Shown: positions 32,649 through 41,380 of the stretch, one piece after another
Layout: every line of letters starts with the position of its first letter
How positions within the stretch are numbered: the stretch's first letter is position 1
Origin: Acidaminococcus timonensis
GTDB lineage: Bacteria > Bacillota > Negativicutes > Acidaminococcales > Acidaminococcaceae
Length of the DNA: 64,000 nucleotides
Direction: 5' to 3'
NCBI RefSeq assembly: GCF_900106585.1
Contig: NZ_FNWH01000006.1
Location: forward strand, 620,001 to 684,000
Notes under the pieces: model-generated
Database searches by the model: none
The model's input: the letters and a program-made list of their open reading frames with translations, nothing else
What the model was told of the DNA's origin: nothing
Made by a program: the position numbers and the translations under genes

Positions 32649-32677
32649 TTGCCAAACGTCAAAAAGTCAAATATAAT
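32649..32677 (+). promoter_or_regulatory. Promoter of ctsR with overlapping CtsR-like operator
   Basis: TTGCCA at 32649-32654, 17-base spacer, TATAAT at 32672-32677. Within the spacer lie two direct copies of GTCAAA (32658-32663 and 32666-32671), the core of the CtsR heptad. Their period is 8 bases against 10 in the classical box, so it is a variant. Position predicts autorepression. Confidence 0.65.
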
Positions 32678-32720
32678 AGTATGCGGGAAATCCTGCCTTT
32701 CCCAGGGGAGGTGTTTCATC

Positions 32721-33167
32721 ATGCGAAATATCGCAGATGCAATCGAAGAATTCATCATCAGCGAACTGTTTGCCAACGAACAGGACGCAGTCAGTGTGAA
32801 ACGGAGTCAGCTGGCGGAGAAGCTTTCCTGTGCGCCCAGCCAGATCACCTATACTCTGACCACCCGGTTCACCCCGGAACGGGGATATGAAGTGGAATCG
32901 AAACGGGGGAACGGGGGCTTTATCCGGATCATCCGGCTGCACCCGCACCAAAGCAGTACCGCTGCGGCCCATCCGGCACTGCCGGCTGCCCGGGAGGGCA
33001 AATCTTCTGACCAGCTGGTCCATGCGCTGCTGACCCATAAAATGGTCACCCTGCGGGAGGCCCGGCTCATGGAGTACTTCCTCCAGGTGCTGGGTGACCA
33101 TGTAAGCGAAAAAGACAAGGAGCAGCTGATCCGCAACGCATTCCAATTGCTTCAGGAGGACGAATAA
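32721..33167 (+). CDS. ctsR: CtsR family stress-gene repressor
   Basis: 148 residues from the ATG at 32721 after GGGGAGGTGTTT. CtsR represses clp and other heat-shock genes. The N-terminal winged helix is clear: MRNIADAIEEFIISEL, then RSQLAEKLSCAPSQITYTLTTRFTPERGY and RGNGGFIRI, the beta wing. The C-terminal helical part contacts McsB in other bacteria. Here the usual mcsA-mcsB-clpC genes are absent and radA follows directly. The promoter overlaps a GTCAAA repeat, so autoregulation is likely. Confidence 0.9.
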   Translation: MRNIADAIEEFIISELFANEQDAVSVKRSQLAEKLSCAPSQITYTLTTRFTPERGYEVESKRGNGGFIRIIRLHPHQSSTAAAHPALPAAREGKSSDQLVHALLTHKMVTLREARLMEYFLQVLGDHVSEKDKEQLIRNAFQLLQEDE

Positions 33168-34544
33168 GTGGCGAAACGAACCCAGACCCGTTACGTATGC
33201 CAGAACTGTGGATATTCCACGGCCAAATGGCTGGGCAAGTGCCCGGAATGCGGGCAGTGGGACACCCTGGTGGAGGAGGTGGCTGCGCCCACCACACCCA
33301 CCCGGCAGCGGCCCAGTTATCTGACGGTGACAGAAGCGCCCACGCCCAAGACCCTGCGCCAGGTGAACAAGGTGCAGGTGCACCGGCTGTCCACCGGCAT
33401 CCACGAATTCGACCGGGTGCTGGGGGGCGGCATCGTACCGGGCTCCCTGATCCTTTTGGGCGGGGCACCGGGCATCGGCAAAAGCACCATCACCCTGGAC
33501 GTTTCCATGAAGGCGGCGGCCCGGGGCGCGAAAGTGCTGTATGTTTCCGGCGAAGAAAGTGAAGCCCAGACGGCCATGCGGGCGGAACGGCTGGGGGAGG
33601 CCACGGACGCCCTCCAGATCATGACCGCGACGGAACTGGGCACCATCCTGGTCCAGGCACGCCAGGTGATGCCCAGGCTGCTGGTGATCGACTCCATCCA
33701 GACCATGTACAACCAGGAACTGGAGACGGCGGCGGGCAGCGTGGGCCAGGTGCGGGAATGTACCGCCAAGCTGCTGACCTTTGCCAAGGAAACGGGCATT
33801 GCGGTGATCATCATCGGCCACGTGACCAAGGAAGGGAATATTGCCGGACCCCGGCTGCTGGAACACATGGTGGATGTGGTGCTGCAGTTCGAAGGGGACC
33901 GGTCCTACACCTACCGGGTGCTTCGGGCCCTGAAGAACCGGTTCGGCTCCACCAGTGAATGCGGCATCTTTTCCATGGAGGAGGCGGGCCTGAAAGAAGT
34001 GGCCAATCCCTCCGGGCTGTTCTTGGAGGCCAAGGAGTCTCCGGTGCCCGGGTCGGTGATCACCGCTGTCATGGAAGGGAATCGGCCCATCCTGACAGAA
34101 ATCCAGGCCCTGGTGGCCCATACCCCCTTTGGCCTGCCCCGCAGGACCGTGGTGGGGGTGGATTTCAACCGGGTGAATATGCTGCTGGCCGTGCTGGAAA
34201 AGCGCTGCGGCATGAATTTCGGAGACCAGGATGCCTATGTGGCTGCAGTAGGCGGTATGAAGGTGAAGGAGCCGGCTGCCGATCTGGCCATTTTGGGGGC
34301 TCTGGTGTCCAGCTACCGGAACCGGGCTGTACCCATGGGGGTGCTGGCCATCGGTGAAGTGGGGCTTACCGGCGAACTGCGGAGAGTGGGCCTGGTGGAC
34401 CGTCGGATCAAAGAGGCCATCCAGCTGGGCTTTCATCGGTTCGTGGTGCCCCGGGGCAGTTTCCCCGCCGGTAAGGAACCAAAAGAAGTGGCCATTGCCC
34501 AGGTACGGACGGTGGAAGAGGCCGTGGCGGAGTTGTACAAGTGA
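33168..34544 (+). CDS. radA: DNA repair protein RadA
   Basis: 458-residue branch-migration ATPase related to RecA. N-terminal zinc finger CQNCGYSTAKWLGKCPEC at 10-27, Walker A GGAPGIGKST near 98-107, Walker B LLVIDSIQTM near 170-179, the RadA-specific KNRFGSTSECGIF near 252, and a C-terminal Lon-like domain with VGGMKVKEPAADL. Start is a GTG directly abutting the ctsR stop. It usually follows clpC in Firmicutes; here it follows ctsR without intervening genes. The terminator after it is in a dispersed repeat. Confidence 0.95.
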   Translation: MAKRTQTRYVCQNCGYSTAKWLGKCPECGQWDTLVEEVAAPTTPTRQRPSYLTVTEAPTPKTLRQVNKVQVHRLSTGIHEFDRVLGGGIVPGSLILLGGAPGIGKSTITLDVSMKAAARGAKVLYVSGEESEAQTAMRAERLGEATDALQIMTATELGTILVQARQVMPRLLVIDSIQTMYNQELETAAGSVGQVRECTAKLLTFAKETGIAVIIIGHVTKEGNIAGPRLLEHMVDVVLQFEGDRSYTYRVLRALKNRFGSTSECGIFSMEEAGLKEVANPSGLFLEAKESPVPGSVITAVMEGNRPILTEIQALVAHTPFGLPRRTVVGVDFNRVNMLLAVLEKRCGMNFGDQDAYVAAVGGMKVKEPAADLAILGALVSSYRNRAVPMGVLAIGEVGLTGELRRVGLVDRRIKEAIQLGFHRFVVPRGSFPAGKEPKEVAIAQVRTVEEAVAELYK

Positions 34545-34548
34545 ACAC

Positions 34549-34611
34549 AGTCACTAGTCTCTAGTCACTAGTCCACAGCCGATGGTGAAAAATCGCCATC
34601 GGCGATTTTTT
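34549..34611. repeat. Dispersed intergenic repeat, copy B (with terminator)
   Basis: Near-identical to copy A at 32584-32646. It starts five bases after the radA stop and contains the terminator stem. Confidence 0.8.
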
Positions 34612-34612
34612 T
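34578..34612 (+). terminator. Terminator after radA
   Basis: GCCGATGG / CCATCGGC stem with a T run of seven, identical in stem to the terminator after smpB. Confidence 0.8.
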
Positions 34613-34626
34613 ACCTTCCTTTTCAT

Positions 34627-34655
34627 TTGACAGTCCCCCTTACTTTTTATATAAT
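34627..34655 (+). promoter_or_regulatory. Promoter of alaS
   Basis: TTGACA at 34627-34632, 17-base spacer, TATAAT at 34650-34655, both consensus. About 75 bases of leader precede alaS, too short for a T-box. Confidence 0.85.
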
Positions 34656-34734
34656 TTATGGGATACGAAAGACGATACTTTTCTGGCTGATGGAACTTTC
34701 CGTTCTGCTGGAACGAAATTTGGGAGAGTTGGTA

Positions 34735-37362
34735 ATGAAATATTTAAGTGGTAATGAGATTCGACAAAAATATCTGGATTTCTTCAAGGAACGGGGCCAT
34801 CTGGTACTGCCCAGTGCATCCCTGATCCCGCATGATGATCCGACGCTGCTTCTGATCGGCGCCGGTATGGCGCCCTTCAAGCCGTATTTCACCGGTAAGG
34901 TCAAACCGCCGGCGACCCGCATCACCACCTGCCAGAAATGTGTACGTACCGGGGATATCGAGAACGTGGGCCGTACTGCCCGCCATCATACGTATTTTGA
35001 AATGCTGGGGAACTTCTCTTTCGGCGATTACTTCAAAAAGGAAGTGATCCCCTGGGCCTGGGAATTCCTGACGAAAGTCCTGGAACTGCCGGCCGACAAA
35101 CTGTGGATCACGGTATATCCCAAGGACCAGGAAGCTTATGACCTGTGGCATGATGTGTGCGGCGTACCGGCCGAACGGATCGTGAAACTGGAAGATAACT
35201 GGTGGGAAATCGCCAGTGGCGGCCCCTGCGGTCCTGACTCCGAAATCCATATCGATCTGGGCGAAGACCGGGGCTGCGGCCGTCCGGAATGTGGCCCGGG
35301 CTGCGACTGCGGCCGGTTCCTGGAACTGTGGAACCTGGTATTCACCCAGTACAACAAAGAGCCGGACGGCAGCTATACGCCGCTGCAGCATAAGAACATC
35401 GATACCGGTCTGGGTCTGGAACGGGTGGCTTCCGTACTGCAGGAAAAGCCCTCCAACTTTGAAACCGACCTGATTTTCCCGATCATCGAATACGCCTGCA
35501 AGGTTTCCGGCAAGAAATACAATGCGGATCCCAAAGACGACGTTTCCCTGAAGGTCATTGCGGACCATGCCCGTTCTGTCACCTTCATGATCGGCGACGG
35601 CATCCTGCCTTCCAACGAAGGCCGGGGCTACATCCTGCGCCGGGTATTGCGCCGGGCCATCCGCCACGGGCGTCTGCTGGGCATCCGCAAGGAATTCCTG
35701 GTGGGGGCTGCGGATCTGGTCATCGACATGTACGGGGAGCACTACACCGATCTGAAGGAAAAACGTTCCTACATTGAAAAGGTCATCGCCATGGAAGAAA
35801 ACAGCTTCCTGCAGACCCTGGAACAGGGCACTGACCTGCTGAACCAGAAGATCGATGCCATGCGCAAGGAGGGAAGCACCGTCCTGAAGGGCGAAGATGC
35901 CTTCCAGCTGTACGATACCTTTGGGTTCCCCTGGGAACTGACGGAAGAGATCCTGGAAGAACAGGGCTTCACCATGGACAAGAAGGGCTTCGAGGCCGCC
36001 ATGGAAGTCCAGCGGGAAAGAGCCCGGGCTGCCCGGAACGATAAGGAAGGCAAGCCCGTATTCTACGAAACCCGTCATCTGGGCCTGGGCAAGCTGACCG
36101 TGGACGAAAACAGCAAGAACGGCAAAGTGGCTGCCATTTTCCCGATCCACGAAACCCAGCCCATCGAAAAGGCCAAGGCCGGCGATGAACTGGCCGTGAT
36201 CCTGACCAATACCGCCTTCCACGCTGAAGGGGGCGGACAGTTGGGTGATACCGGTCGTCTGGTGTCCGAAAAGGGCATCTTCGACGTGACCGACACCAAG
36301 AAACTGGCCGATGGCTACACCATCCAGCTGGGGACCCTGGAACAGGGCACTCTGGCTGTGGGCGACGACATGGAATTCGAAGTGAACCTGAAACGCCGTG
36401 CCGACATCGCCCGGAACCATACGGCCACCCACCTGCTGCATGCAGCCCTGAAACAGGTGCTGGGCAGCCATGTGAACCAGGCCGGCAGCTATGTAGGTCC
36501 GGACCGTCTGCGCTTCGACTTCTCCCATTTCTCTCCGCTGACGGAAGAAGAACTGCAGAAAGTGGAAGACATCGTCAACGAAAAGATCCTGGATGCGGTG
36601 GATGTGGAAATCTCCCAGCAGGAACTGGAAAAAGCCAAGGAAATGGGCGCCATGGCCCTGTTTGGTGAAAAATACGGCAAGATCGTCCGGGTGGTGAATG
36701 TACCGGGTTACAGCATGGAACTGTGCGGCGGCGTCCATGTTTCCAACACCAGCCACATCGGCCTGTTCAAGATCCTGTCCGAATCCAGCGTAGGGGCTGG
36801 TGTCCGCCGGATCGAAGCCGTGACCGGCCGGGGCGCACTGGCCTACACCCGGGAACTGGAAAGCCTGATCGAAGAGGCCTCTGCTGCGGTGAAGGGACGT
36901 CCCACCACGCTGGTGAGCCGGATCAATGCTCTGCAGGAAGACCTGAAGAGCGAAAAGCATCGGGCTGACGATCTGGAGAAGAAGATGGTAGCTGCCCAGG
37001 CCGCCAGTGTCACGGCGGATGCCAAAGACGTAAAGGGCGTGCCTGTACTGGTCCAGGAAGTGAAGGTCCAGGATGTGGAAAGCCTGCGGAATATGGGCGA
37101 TACGCTGCGTGACAAGACCGGCGGCGTAGTGGTGCTGGCAGCACCCATGGCGGCCGACAAGGTGAACATCCTGGTCATGGCTACGAAGGACGCTGTGAAG
37201 AAGGGCGTCCATGCCGGCAAGCTGGCCAAAGGTGTGGCCCAGGTCATGGGCGGCAACGGCGGCGGCCGGCCGGATATGGCCCAGGCAGGCGGCAAGGATG
37301 CCTCCAAGCTGCAGGCTGGGCTGGACGAAGCCTGGAAACTGGTGGAAGCACAGATCCACTAA
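34735..37362 (+). CDS. alaS: Alanine-tRNA ligase
   Basis: 875-residue class II synthetase charging tRNA-Ala. The start at 34735 gives MKYLSGNEIRQKYLDFFKERGH, the standard N-terminus; longer in-frame starts lie upstream in the promoter. Catalytic core with HHTYFEMLGNFSFGDYFK (motif 2) and motif 3 TGLGLERV; editing domain HTATHLLHAALKQVLGSHV near 560-580, with the second zinc-binding CGGVHVSNT near 665; C-terminal oligomerisation region and DHHA1-type glycine-rich end (GGNGGGRPDMAQAGG). All parts seem intact. It has its own consensus promoter. Confidence 0.96.
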   Translation: MKYLSGNEIRQKYLDFFKERGHLVLPSASLIPHDDPTLLLIGAGMAPFKPYFTGKVKPPATRITTCQKCVRTGDIENVGRTARHHTYFEMLGNFSFGDYFKKEVIPWAWEFLTKVLELPADKLWITVYPKDQEAYDLWHDVCGVPAERIVKLEDNWWEIASGGPCGPDSEIHIDLGEDRGCGRPECGPGCDCGRFLELWNLVFTQYNKEPDGSYTPLQHKNIDTGLGLERVASVLQEKPSNFETDLIFPIIEYACKVSGKKYNADPKDDVSLKVIADHARSVTFMIGDGILPSNEGRGYILRRVLRRAIRHGRLLGIRKEFLVGAADLVIDMYGEHYTDLKEKRSYIEKVIAMEENSFLQTLEQGTDLLNQKIDAMRKEGSTVLKGEDAFQLYDTFGFPWELTEEILEEQGFTMDKKGFEAAMEVQRERARAARNDKEGKPVFYETRHLGLGKLTVDENSKNGKVAAIFPIHETQPIEKAKAGDELAVILTNTAFHAEGGGQLGDTGRLVSEKGIFDVTDTKKLADGYTIQLGTLEQGTLAVGDDMEFEVNLKRRADIARNHTATHLLHAALKQVLGSHVNQAGSYVGPDRLRFDFSHFSPLTEEELQKVEDIVNEKILDAVDVEISQQELEKAKEMGAMALFGEKYGKIVRVVNVPGYSMELCGGVHVSNTSHIGLFKILSESSVGAGVRRIEAVTGRGALAYTRELESLIEEASAAVKGRPTTLVSRINALQEDLKSEKHRADDLEKKMVAAQAASVTADAKDVKGVPVLVQEVKVQDVESLRNMGDTLRDKTGGVVVLAAPMAADKVNILVMATKDAVKKGVHAGKLAKGVAQVMGGNGGGRPDMAQAGGKDASKLQAGLDEAWKLVEAQIH

Positions 37363-37394
37363 GCATGATTGCTTGAATGAAGAAGGTGCAGAGT

Positions 37395-37925
37395 ATGGAT
37401 CCAAAGGAAAAACTGGGGAAGTCTCTTTATCATCTGCTGGAAAAGAAACATCTGTATGACATCTCCATCGAGGAGATTGCCCGGGATGCCAATCTGAAGG
37501 TGGAGGATTTCAACCGGGAGTTCAAATCCAAACGGGCAGCGGCCCACTGGGTGTATCTGCACATCCTGTCCCGACATGGCAGGGACATCCTGAAAAGCCG
37601 GTGCTGGTCGGAAGCACTGTACAAGAAGTTCCTGCTGTATCAGGCCAACCTGAAATTTCTGCAGAACCTGTATGTCAGCTGCGATCTGGAGGAAATCCGT
37701 CAGACCAACCGTCGGTTCGTCCGGGATGCCTACCATCTGATGCTGAAGAAGGCGGGCGCGGATCTGAACAATCCGCACATCCAGTTTGCCACGGAAATGG
37801 TTGTTTATGGGGGAGAAGAAATGACCATGCGCTGGATCCTGGATGGGATGAAAGTGCCCATCGAAGTGATGCTGGTGCTGTTCCAGGAGTCCATACCGTT
37901 GATCATCAGTCAATATTTCTATTAA
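37395..37925 (+). CDS. TetR-family-like regulator
   Basis: 176 residues; start at 37395 chosen because AAGGTG precedes it, while an ATG at 37377 has none. The N-terminal 50 residues form a TetR-type helix-turn-helix ([27 protein letters not shown]), and the rest is a helical ligand-binding part typical of the family, with [19 protein letters not shown] near the end. No ligand or target is suggested by context; it lies between alaS and UPF0297. An inverted repeat (TAGGGGTTG / CAACCCCTA) follows at 37935-37960 without T run. Confidence 0.7.
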   Translation: MDPKEKLGKSLYHLLEKKHLYDISIEEIARDANLKVEDFNREFKSKRAAAHWVYLHILSRHGRDILKSRCWSEALYKKFLLYQANLKFLQNLYVSCDLEEIRQTNRRFVRDAYHLMLKKAGADLNNPHIQFATEMVVYGGEEMTMRWILDGMKVPIEVMLVLFQESIPLIISQYFY

Positions 37926-37989
37926 GGAACAGGCTAGGGGTTGTCGGAAGGCAACCCCTATTGCCGGTTCCAGGCAGAGGAGGAATACT

Positions 37990-38250
37990 ATGTCTCGTAC
38001 AACACAGGAAACGACCATGTTCAAACCGGTCCCGGAAAACCAGAGCGTAGCCGAGACCATCCGGGAAGTGGCGGATGCCCTGAAGGAAAAGGGCTATAAC
38101 CCCATTGACCAGCTGGCAGGGTATCTGCTCAGCGGGGATCCGGCCTATGTAACCAGCTACAAGGATGCCCGGCTGAAGATCCGCCGCTTTGAACGGTATG
38201 AGCTGATTGAAGCCCTGCTCCAGAACTATCTGGGGGAAATGGATCGCTGA
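37990..38250 (+). CDS. ireB: UPF0297 / IreB-like regulatory protein
   Basis: 86 residues. UPF0297 proteins such as IreB are phosphorylated by the PASTA kinase and help control cell-wall stress responses. The sequence [46 protein letters not shown] is highly typical. It opens the conserved UPF0297-ruvX-DUF1292 cluster of Firmicutes, and its stop overlaps ruvX by one base. Confidence 0.92.
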   Translation: MSRTTQETTMFKPVPENQSVAETIREVADALKEKGYNPIDQLAGYLLSGDPAYVTSYKDARLKIRRFERYELIEALLQNYLGEMDR

Positions 38251-38669
38251 TGAGGATCATGGGACTCGATCTGGGCACCCGCACCATCGGGGTGGCTGTC
38301 AGTGATGAAACCGGCTTCATCGCCCGAGGCGTGGAGACCATCCACCGGCGGAGCCTGGAAAAGGACCTGGCCCGGCTGGAAGAGCTGGTACAGGCGGAAG
38401 AGGTGGGACAGTTCGTCCTGGGCTATCCCAAGAACATGAATGGCACCATTGGCGACAGAGCCAGGGCCAGCGAAGAATTTAAAACCATCCTGGAGGAACG
38501 CTTCCCGTCCATCCCGGTTGTGCTGTGGGATGAACGGCTGTCCACGGTTGCTGCGGAAAAAGTGCTGATCGAGGCGGATCTCCAGAGGAAAAAACGGAAG
38601 AAAATCATCGACATGATGGCCGCTGTGGTCATCCTGCAAAATTATCTGGACAGCCCGAGGAGGCAATGA
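38250..38669 (+). CDS. ruvX: Putative Holliday junction resolvase/pre-16S rRNA nuclease YqgF
   Basis: 139 residues, RNase H-like fold: [17 protein letters not shown] with its first Asp, [15 protein letters not shown] near 55 (second catalytic Glu/Asp region) and [13 protein letters not shown] near 93. It cleaves pre-16S rRNA 5-prime ends in several bacteria; a resolvase role has also been proposed. It sits in its usual cluster and overlaps the DUF1292 gene by a few bases. Confidence 0.92.
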   Translation: MRIMGLDLGTRTIGVAVSDETGFIARGVETIHRRSLEKDLARLEELVQAEEVGQFVLGYPKNMNGTIGDRARASEEFKTILEERFPSIPVVLWDERLSTVAAEKVLIEADLQRKKRKKIIDMMAAVVILQNYLDSPRRQ

Positions 38670-38671
38670 CA

Positions 38672-38986
38672 ATGGCAAAGGAAGAAAAGGACCTGCTGCA
38701 GACTGAAGACCAGGAAGCAGTGGTGGTGATCACGGACGAGGAAGGCAACGAAAGCTACTATCTGGAAGAAATGGTCATTCCCATGGACAACAAGAACTTC
38801 GCCCTGCTGACCCAGATCCCTGAAGAGGACGATACGGATCCTGACGAGGCAGAAGACAATGTGATCATTGCCCGGATGGATTTCGACGAGAACGGGGAAC
38901 CGGTATACCTGGATCCTACGGATGAGGAATTCGATGCAGTGCGCAGGGCCTACGAAGAAATCATGGACGAAATGGACGCCCAGTAA
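38672..38986 (+). CDS. DUF1292 family protein
   Basis: 104 residues, strongly acidic. The start at 38672 is preferred to the ATG at 38666 because AGGAGG ends eight bases before it. The domain reads VVVITDEEGNESYYLEEM and later DENVIIARMDFDENGEPVYLDPTDEEFDAV, as in YrzB. Function of the family is unknown; its place after UPF0297 and ruvX is conserved. Followed 15 bases later by mltG. Confidence 0.88.
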   Translation: MAKEEKDLLQTEDQEAVVVITDEEGNESYYLEEMVIPMDNKNFALLTQIPEEDDTDPDEAEDNVIIARMDFDENGEPVYLDPTDEEFDAVRRAYEEIMDEMDAQ

Positions 38987-39001
38987 GAGAGACAGAATAC
39001 C

Positions 39002-40051
39002 ATGCGGAAAAAATTCTTACCCATCGGCCTGGCGCTGGCACTGGCCATCAGCTTTGGCGGCTACTGGTATCTGGATTATTTCAATACCAACACCAGCCTG
39101 GCCACAGGCCAAAAGGTCCAGTTTACGGTGACGGAGGGTATGACCACCTCGGATATCGCCAAATTGCTCCATGACAAGAAACTGATCCAGACGCCGGAAT
39201 CCTTCCGGCTGGCGGCCAAACTGAAGGGGCTGGACAGCAGGCTCCAGGCCGGCAAATACGAAATCGTGGCAGGGATGAGCGACAGGGAAATCATCGACAT
39301 CCTCTCCAAGGGCAAGGTGCACACCCAGGCCTTCGCCGTACCGGAAGGGGCCACCATCAACGAAATCGCCCTGAAGCTGGAAAAGAATCATCTGGGCAGT
39401 GCCCAGGCCTTCAAGGATGCCTGTAAAAACTATACGCCCTATACCTACATGGAAACCCAGAATCCCAATGTGATGTACAAGGCGGAAGGGTTCCTGGCCC
39501 CGGCTACGTATAACATTCCGGAAAATGCCACGGAAAAGGATATCGTGGCCATGATGGTGCAGCAGTTCAACAAAAAGCTGACACCGGAAGTGCGGTCCGA
39601 CCTGCAGGGCAGCTACATGAACCTGCGGGATATCGTGACCCTGGCCTCCATGGTGGAGCGGGAAGCCACCCACAAGGAGGAGATGCCCCTGATCGCCGGT
39701 GTATTCGAGAAACGGCTGCAGAAGGGCATGCCCATCCAGTCGGATACCACCATCCAATACATCCTGGGGGCCCAGAAAAAAGTGGTCACCTATGACGATC
39801 TGGAACTGGAATCTCCTTATAACACGTACCTGAACAAGGGACTGCCTCCGGGACCGGTGGGCAACCCCAGTATGGATGCCATCCGGGCGGTGATCCACCC
39901 GGTGATGACCGACTACCTGTATTTTGTGGCCGATGACCAGGGCTACCACCACTTTACCAAAACCTACGAAGAACATGTAAAAATGATCCAGAAACTGAAC
40001 CCCGGTGAAGTCATCGGAGAAGCGGAAAGGATGGGAGAACAACAAGAGTGA
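39002..40051 (+). CDS. mltG: Endolytic murein transglycosylase MltG
   Basis: 349 residues, inner-membrane protein that cuts new glycan strands. A membrane anchor at about 6-25 (LPIGLALALAISFGGYWYL), a LysM-like part (VTEGMTTSDIAKLLHDKKL), then the YceG catalytic domain with the motif ASMVEREA near 215-222 holding the active-site Glu, followed by DTTIQYILG and PGPVGNPSMDAI. Its stop overlaps the next gene as TGATG. Cluster position is the usual one. Confidence 0.93.
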   Translation: MRKKFLPIGLALALAISFGGYWYLDYFNTNTSLATGQKVQFTVTEGMTTSDIAKLLHDKKLIQTPESFRLAAKLKGLDSRLQAGKYEIVAGMSDREIIDILSKGKVHTQAFAVPEGATINEIALKLEKNHLGSAQAFKDACKNYTPYTYMETQNPNVMYKAEGFLAPATYNIPENATEKDIVAMMVQQFNKKLTPEVRSDLQGSYMNLRDIVTLASMVEREATHKEEMPLIAGVFEKRLQKGMPIQSDTTIQYILGAQKKVVTYDDLELESPYNTYLNKGLPPGPVGNPSMDAIRAVIHPVMTDYLYFVADDQGYHHFTKTYEEHVKMIQKLNPGEVIGEAERMGEQQE

Positions 40052-41283
40052 TGAAACCGGAACTGCTGGCTCCTGCCGGGAGCCTGGAAAAAGGTAAACT
40101 GGCCCTGCTGTACGGGGCCGATGCCATCTATTTGGGCGGCAAGACCTTTGGCCTGCGGGCCTTTGCGGCCAACTTTTCCCTGGAGGAGATCCGGGAAATC
40201 TGCGATTTTGCCCACGCCCGGGGGAAACGGGTCTACGTGACCGTGAACATCTTTCCCCACAACAGCGATCTGCCGGCTCTGCCGGATTACCTGCGCAGCC
40301 TGGAAGCGGCCGGGGTGGATGCCCTGCTGATCTCCGACCTGGGGGTCTGGGCCACGGCCCGGGAAGTGATCCCTCATATGCACCTGCATGTGAGCACCCA
40401 GGCCAACGCCACGAACTACGCCACGGTGCAGGCTTGGGAACAACTGGGCGCCAGCCGGGTGGTGCTGGCCCGGGAGCTGTCTCTGGAAGAAATCCGCCAG
40501 ATCCGCCGGAAAACGGAAGTGGAACTGGAGGTGTTCGTCCACGGGGCCATGTGCATCAGCTACAGCGGACGCTGCCTGCTGAGCAATTACTTTACAGGCA
40601 GGGACAGCAATCGGGGTGCCTGTGCCCAGGTGTGCCGCTGGGAATTCTCCCTGACGGAGAAAAACAGGCCCGGCCAGCTGTTCGATGTGGCCGAGGATGA
40701 ACGGGGTACGTACATCCTGAACTCCAAAGATCTGTGCCTCATGGACTATCTGCCCCAGCTGATGGAGGCGGGGGTCAGCAGCCTGAAGATCGAGGGCCGC
40801 ATGAAGAGCATCCATTATGTGTGCTCCGTGGTGGCGGCCTATCGGCAGGCCATCGACGCCTGCTTTGCGGACCCGGCTCATTACACCACACCCAAGGTTC
40901 TGAAGAACGAGCTGGACAAGGTGTCCCACCGGCCCTATACCACCGGTTTCGCGGTGCACAAGACGGGGCCGGAGGACCAGGTGTACACCACCAGCAGTTA
41001 TGAGCAGACGGCGGATTTTGTTGCCCTGGTGAAAGGCTACGATCCGGTTACGGACCGGGTGACCCTGGAGCAGCGGAACAACCTGAAACAGGGCCAGGAA
41101 CTGGAAGTGCTCACCCCCAGCGGAGAGCGGTTCTCCTGGGTGCTGGAGGATATGCAGGACGCTGAGGGGCAGCCCATTACGGTGGCTCCCCATGCCCAGA
41201 TGGTGTTCACGGCTAAGGGAGATCCCCGGATGGAAGCCTGGGCTCTGGTCCGGCGGCTGCATCCGAAAGAAAAGAAATTGTAA
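40051..41283 (+). CDS. Peptidase U32 family protein
   Basis: 410 residues. U32 family: start MKPELLAPAGSLEKGKLALLYGADAIYLGG, then the signature EVFVHGAMCISYSGRCLLSNYFTGRDSNRGACAQVCRW with the Cys cluster. Members such as TrhP and RlhA modify tRNA or rRNA by prephenate-dependent hydroxylation rather than act as peptidases, and this one is like the YrrO/TrhP group by motif and gene order after mltG. Four Cys probably hold an Fe-S cluster. The exact RNA target cannot be settled here. Confidence 0.85.
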   Translation: MKPELLAPAGSLEKGKLALLYGADAIYLGGKTFGLRAFAANFSLEEIREICDFAHARGKRVYVTVNIFPHNSDLPALPDYLRSLEAAGVDALLISDLGVWATAREVIPHMHLHVSTQANATNYATVQAWEQLGASRVVLARELSLEEIRQIRRKTEVELEVFVHGAMCISYSGRCLLSNYFTGRDSNRGACAQVCRWEFSLTEKNRPGQLFDVAEDERGTYILNSKDLCLMDYLPQLMEAGVSSLKIEGRMKSIHYVCSVVAAYRQAIDACFADPAHYTTPKVLKNELDKVSHRPYTTGFAVHKTGPEDQVYTTSSYEQTADFVALVKGYDPVTDRVTLEQRNNLKQGQELEVLTPSGERFSWVLEDMQDAEGQPITVAPHAQMVFTAKGDPRMEAWALVRRLHPKEKKL

Positions 41284-41302
41284 CAAAGTATATAAGAAAC
41301 CC

Positions 41303-41332
41303 TTGCTTTTTGGGGCAATTTAAGAGTAAAAT
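41303..41332 (+). promoter_or_regulatory. Probable promoter of M24 peptidase gene
   Basis: TTGCTT at 41303-41308, 18-base spacer, TAAAAT at 41327-41332. Confidence 0.5.
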
Positions 41333-41380
41333 AGACTAGTCGAATTCTTTCTGACTGAATCATGCAGAGGAGACGATCGA

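Noticed and set aside
34655-34735. T-box leader in front of alaS
   Set aside because: The leader is only about 75 bases from the predicted start of transcription, too short for a T-box, and no T-box core sequence is seen.
37935-37960. TAGGGGTTG / CAACCCCTA hairpin after the TetR-like gene as a terminator
   Set aside because: No T run follows. It may be a processing or regulatory hairpin, so it is only mentioned under the gene.
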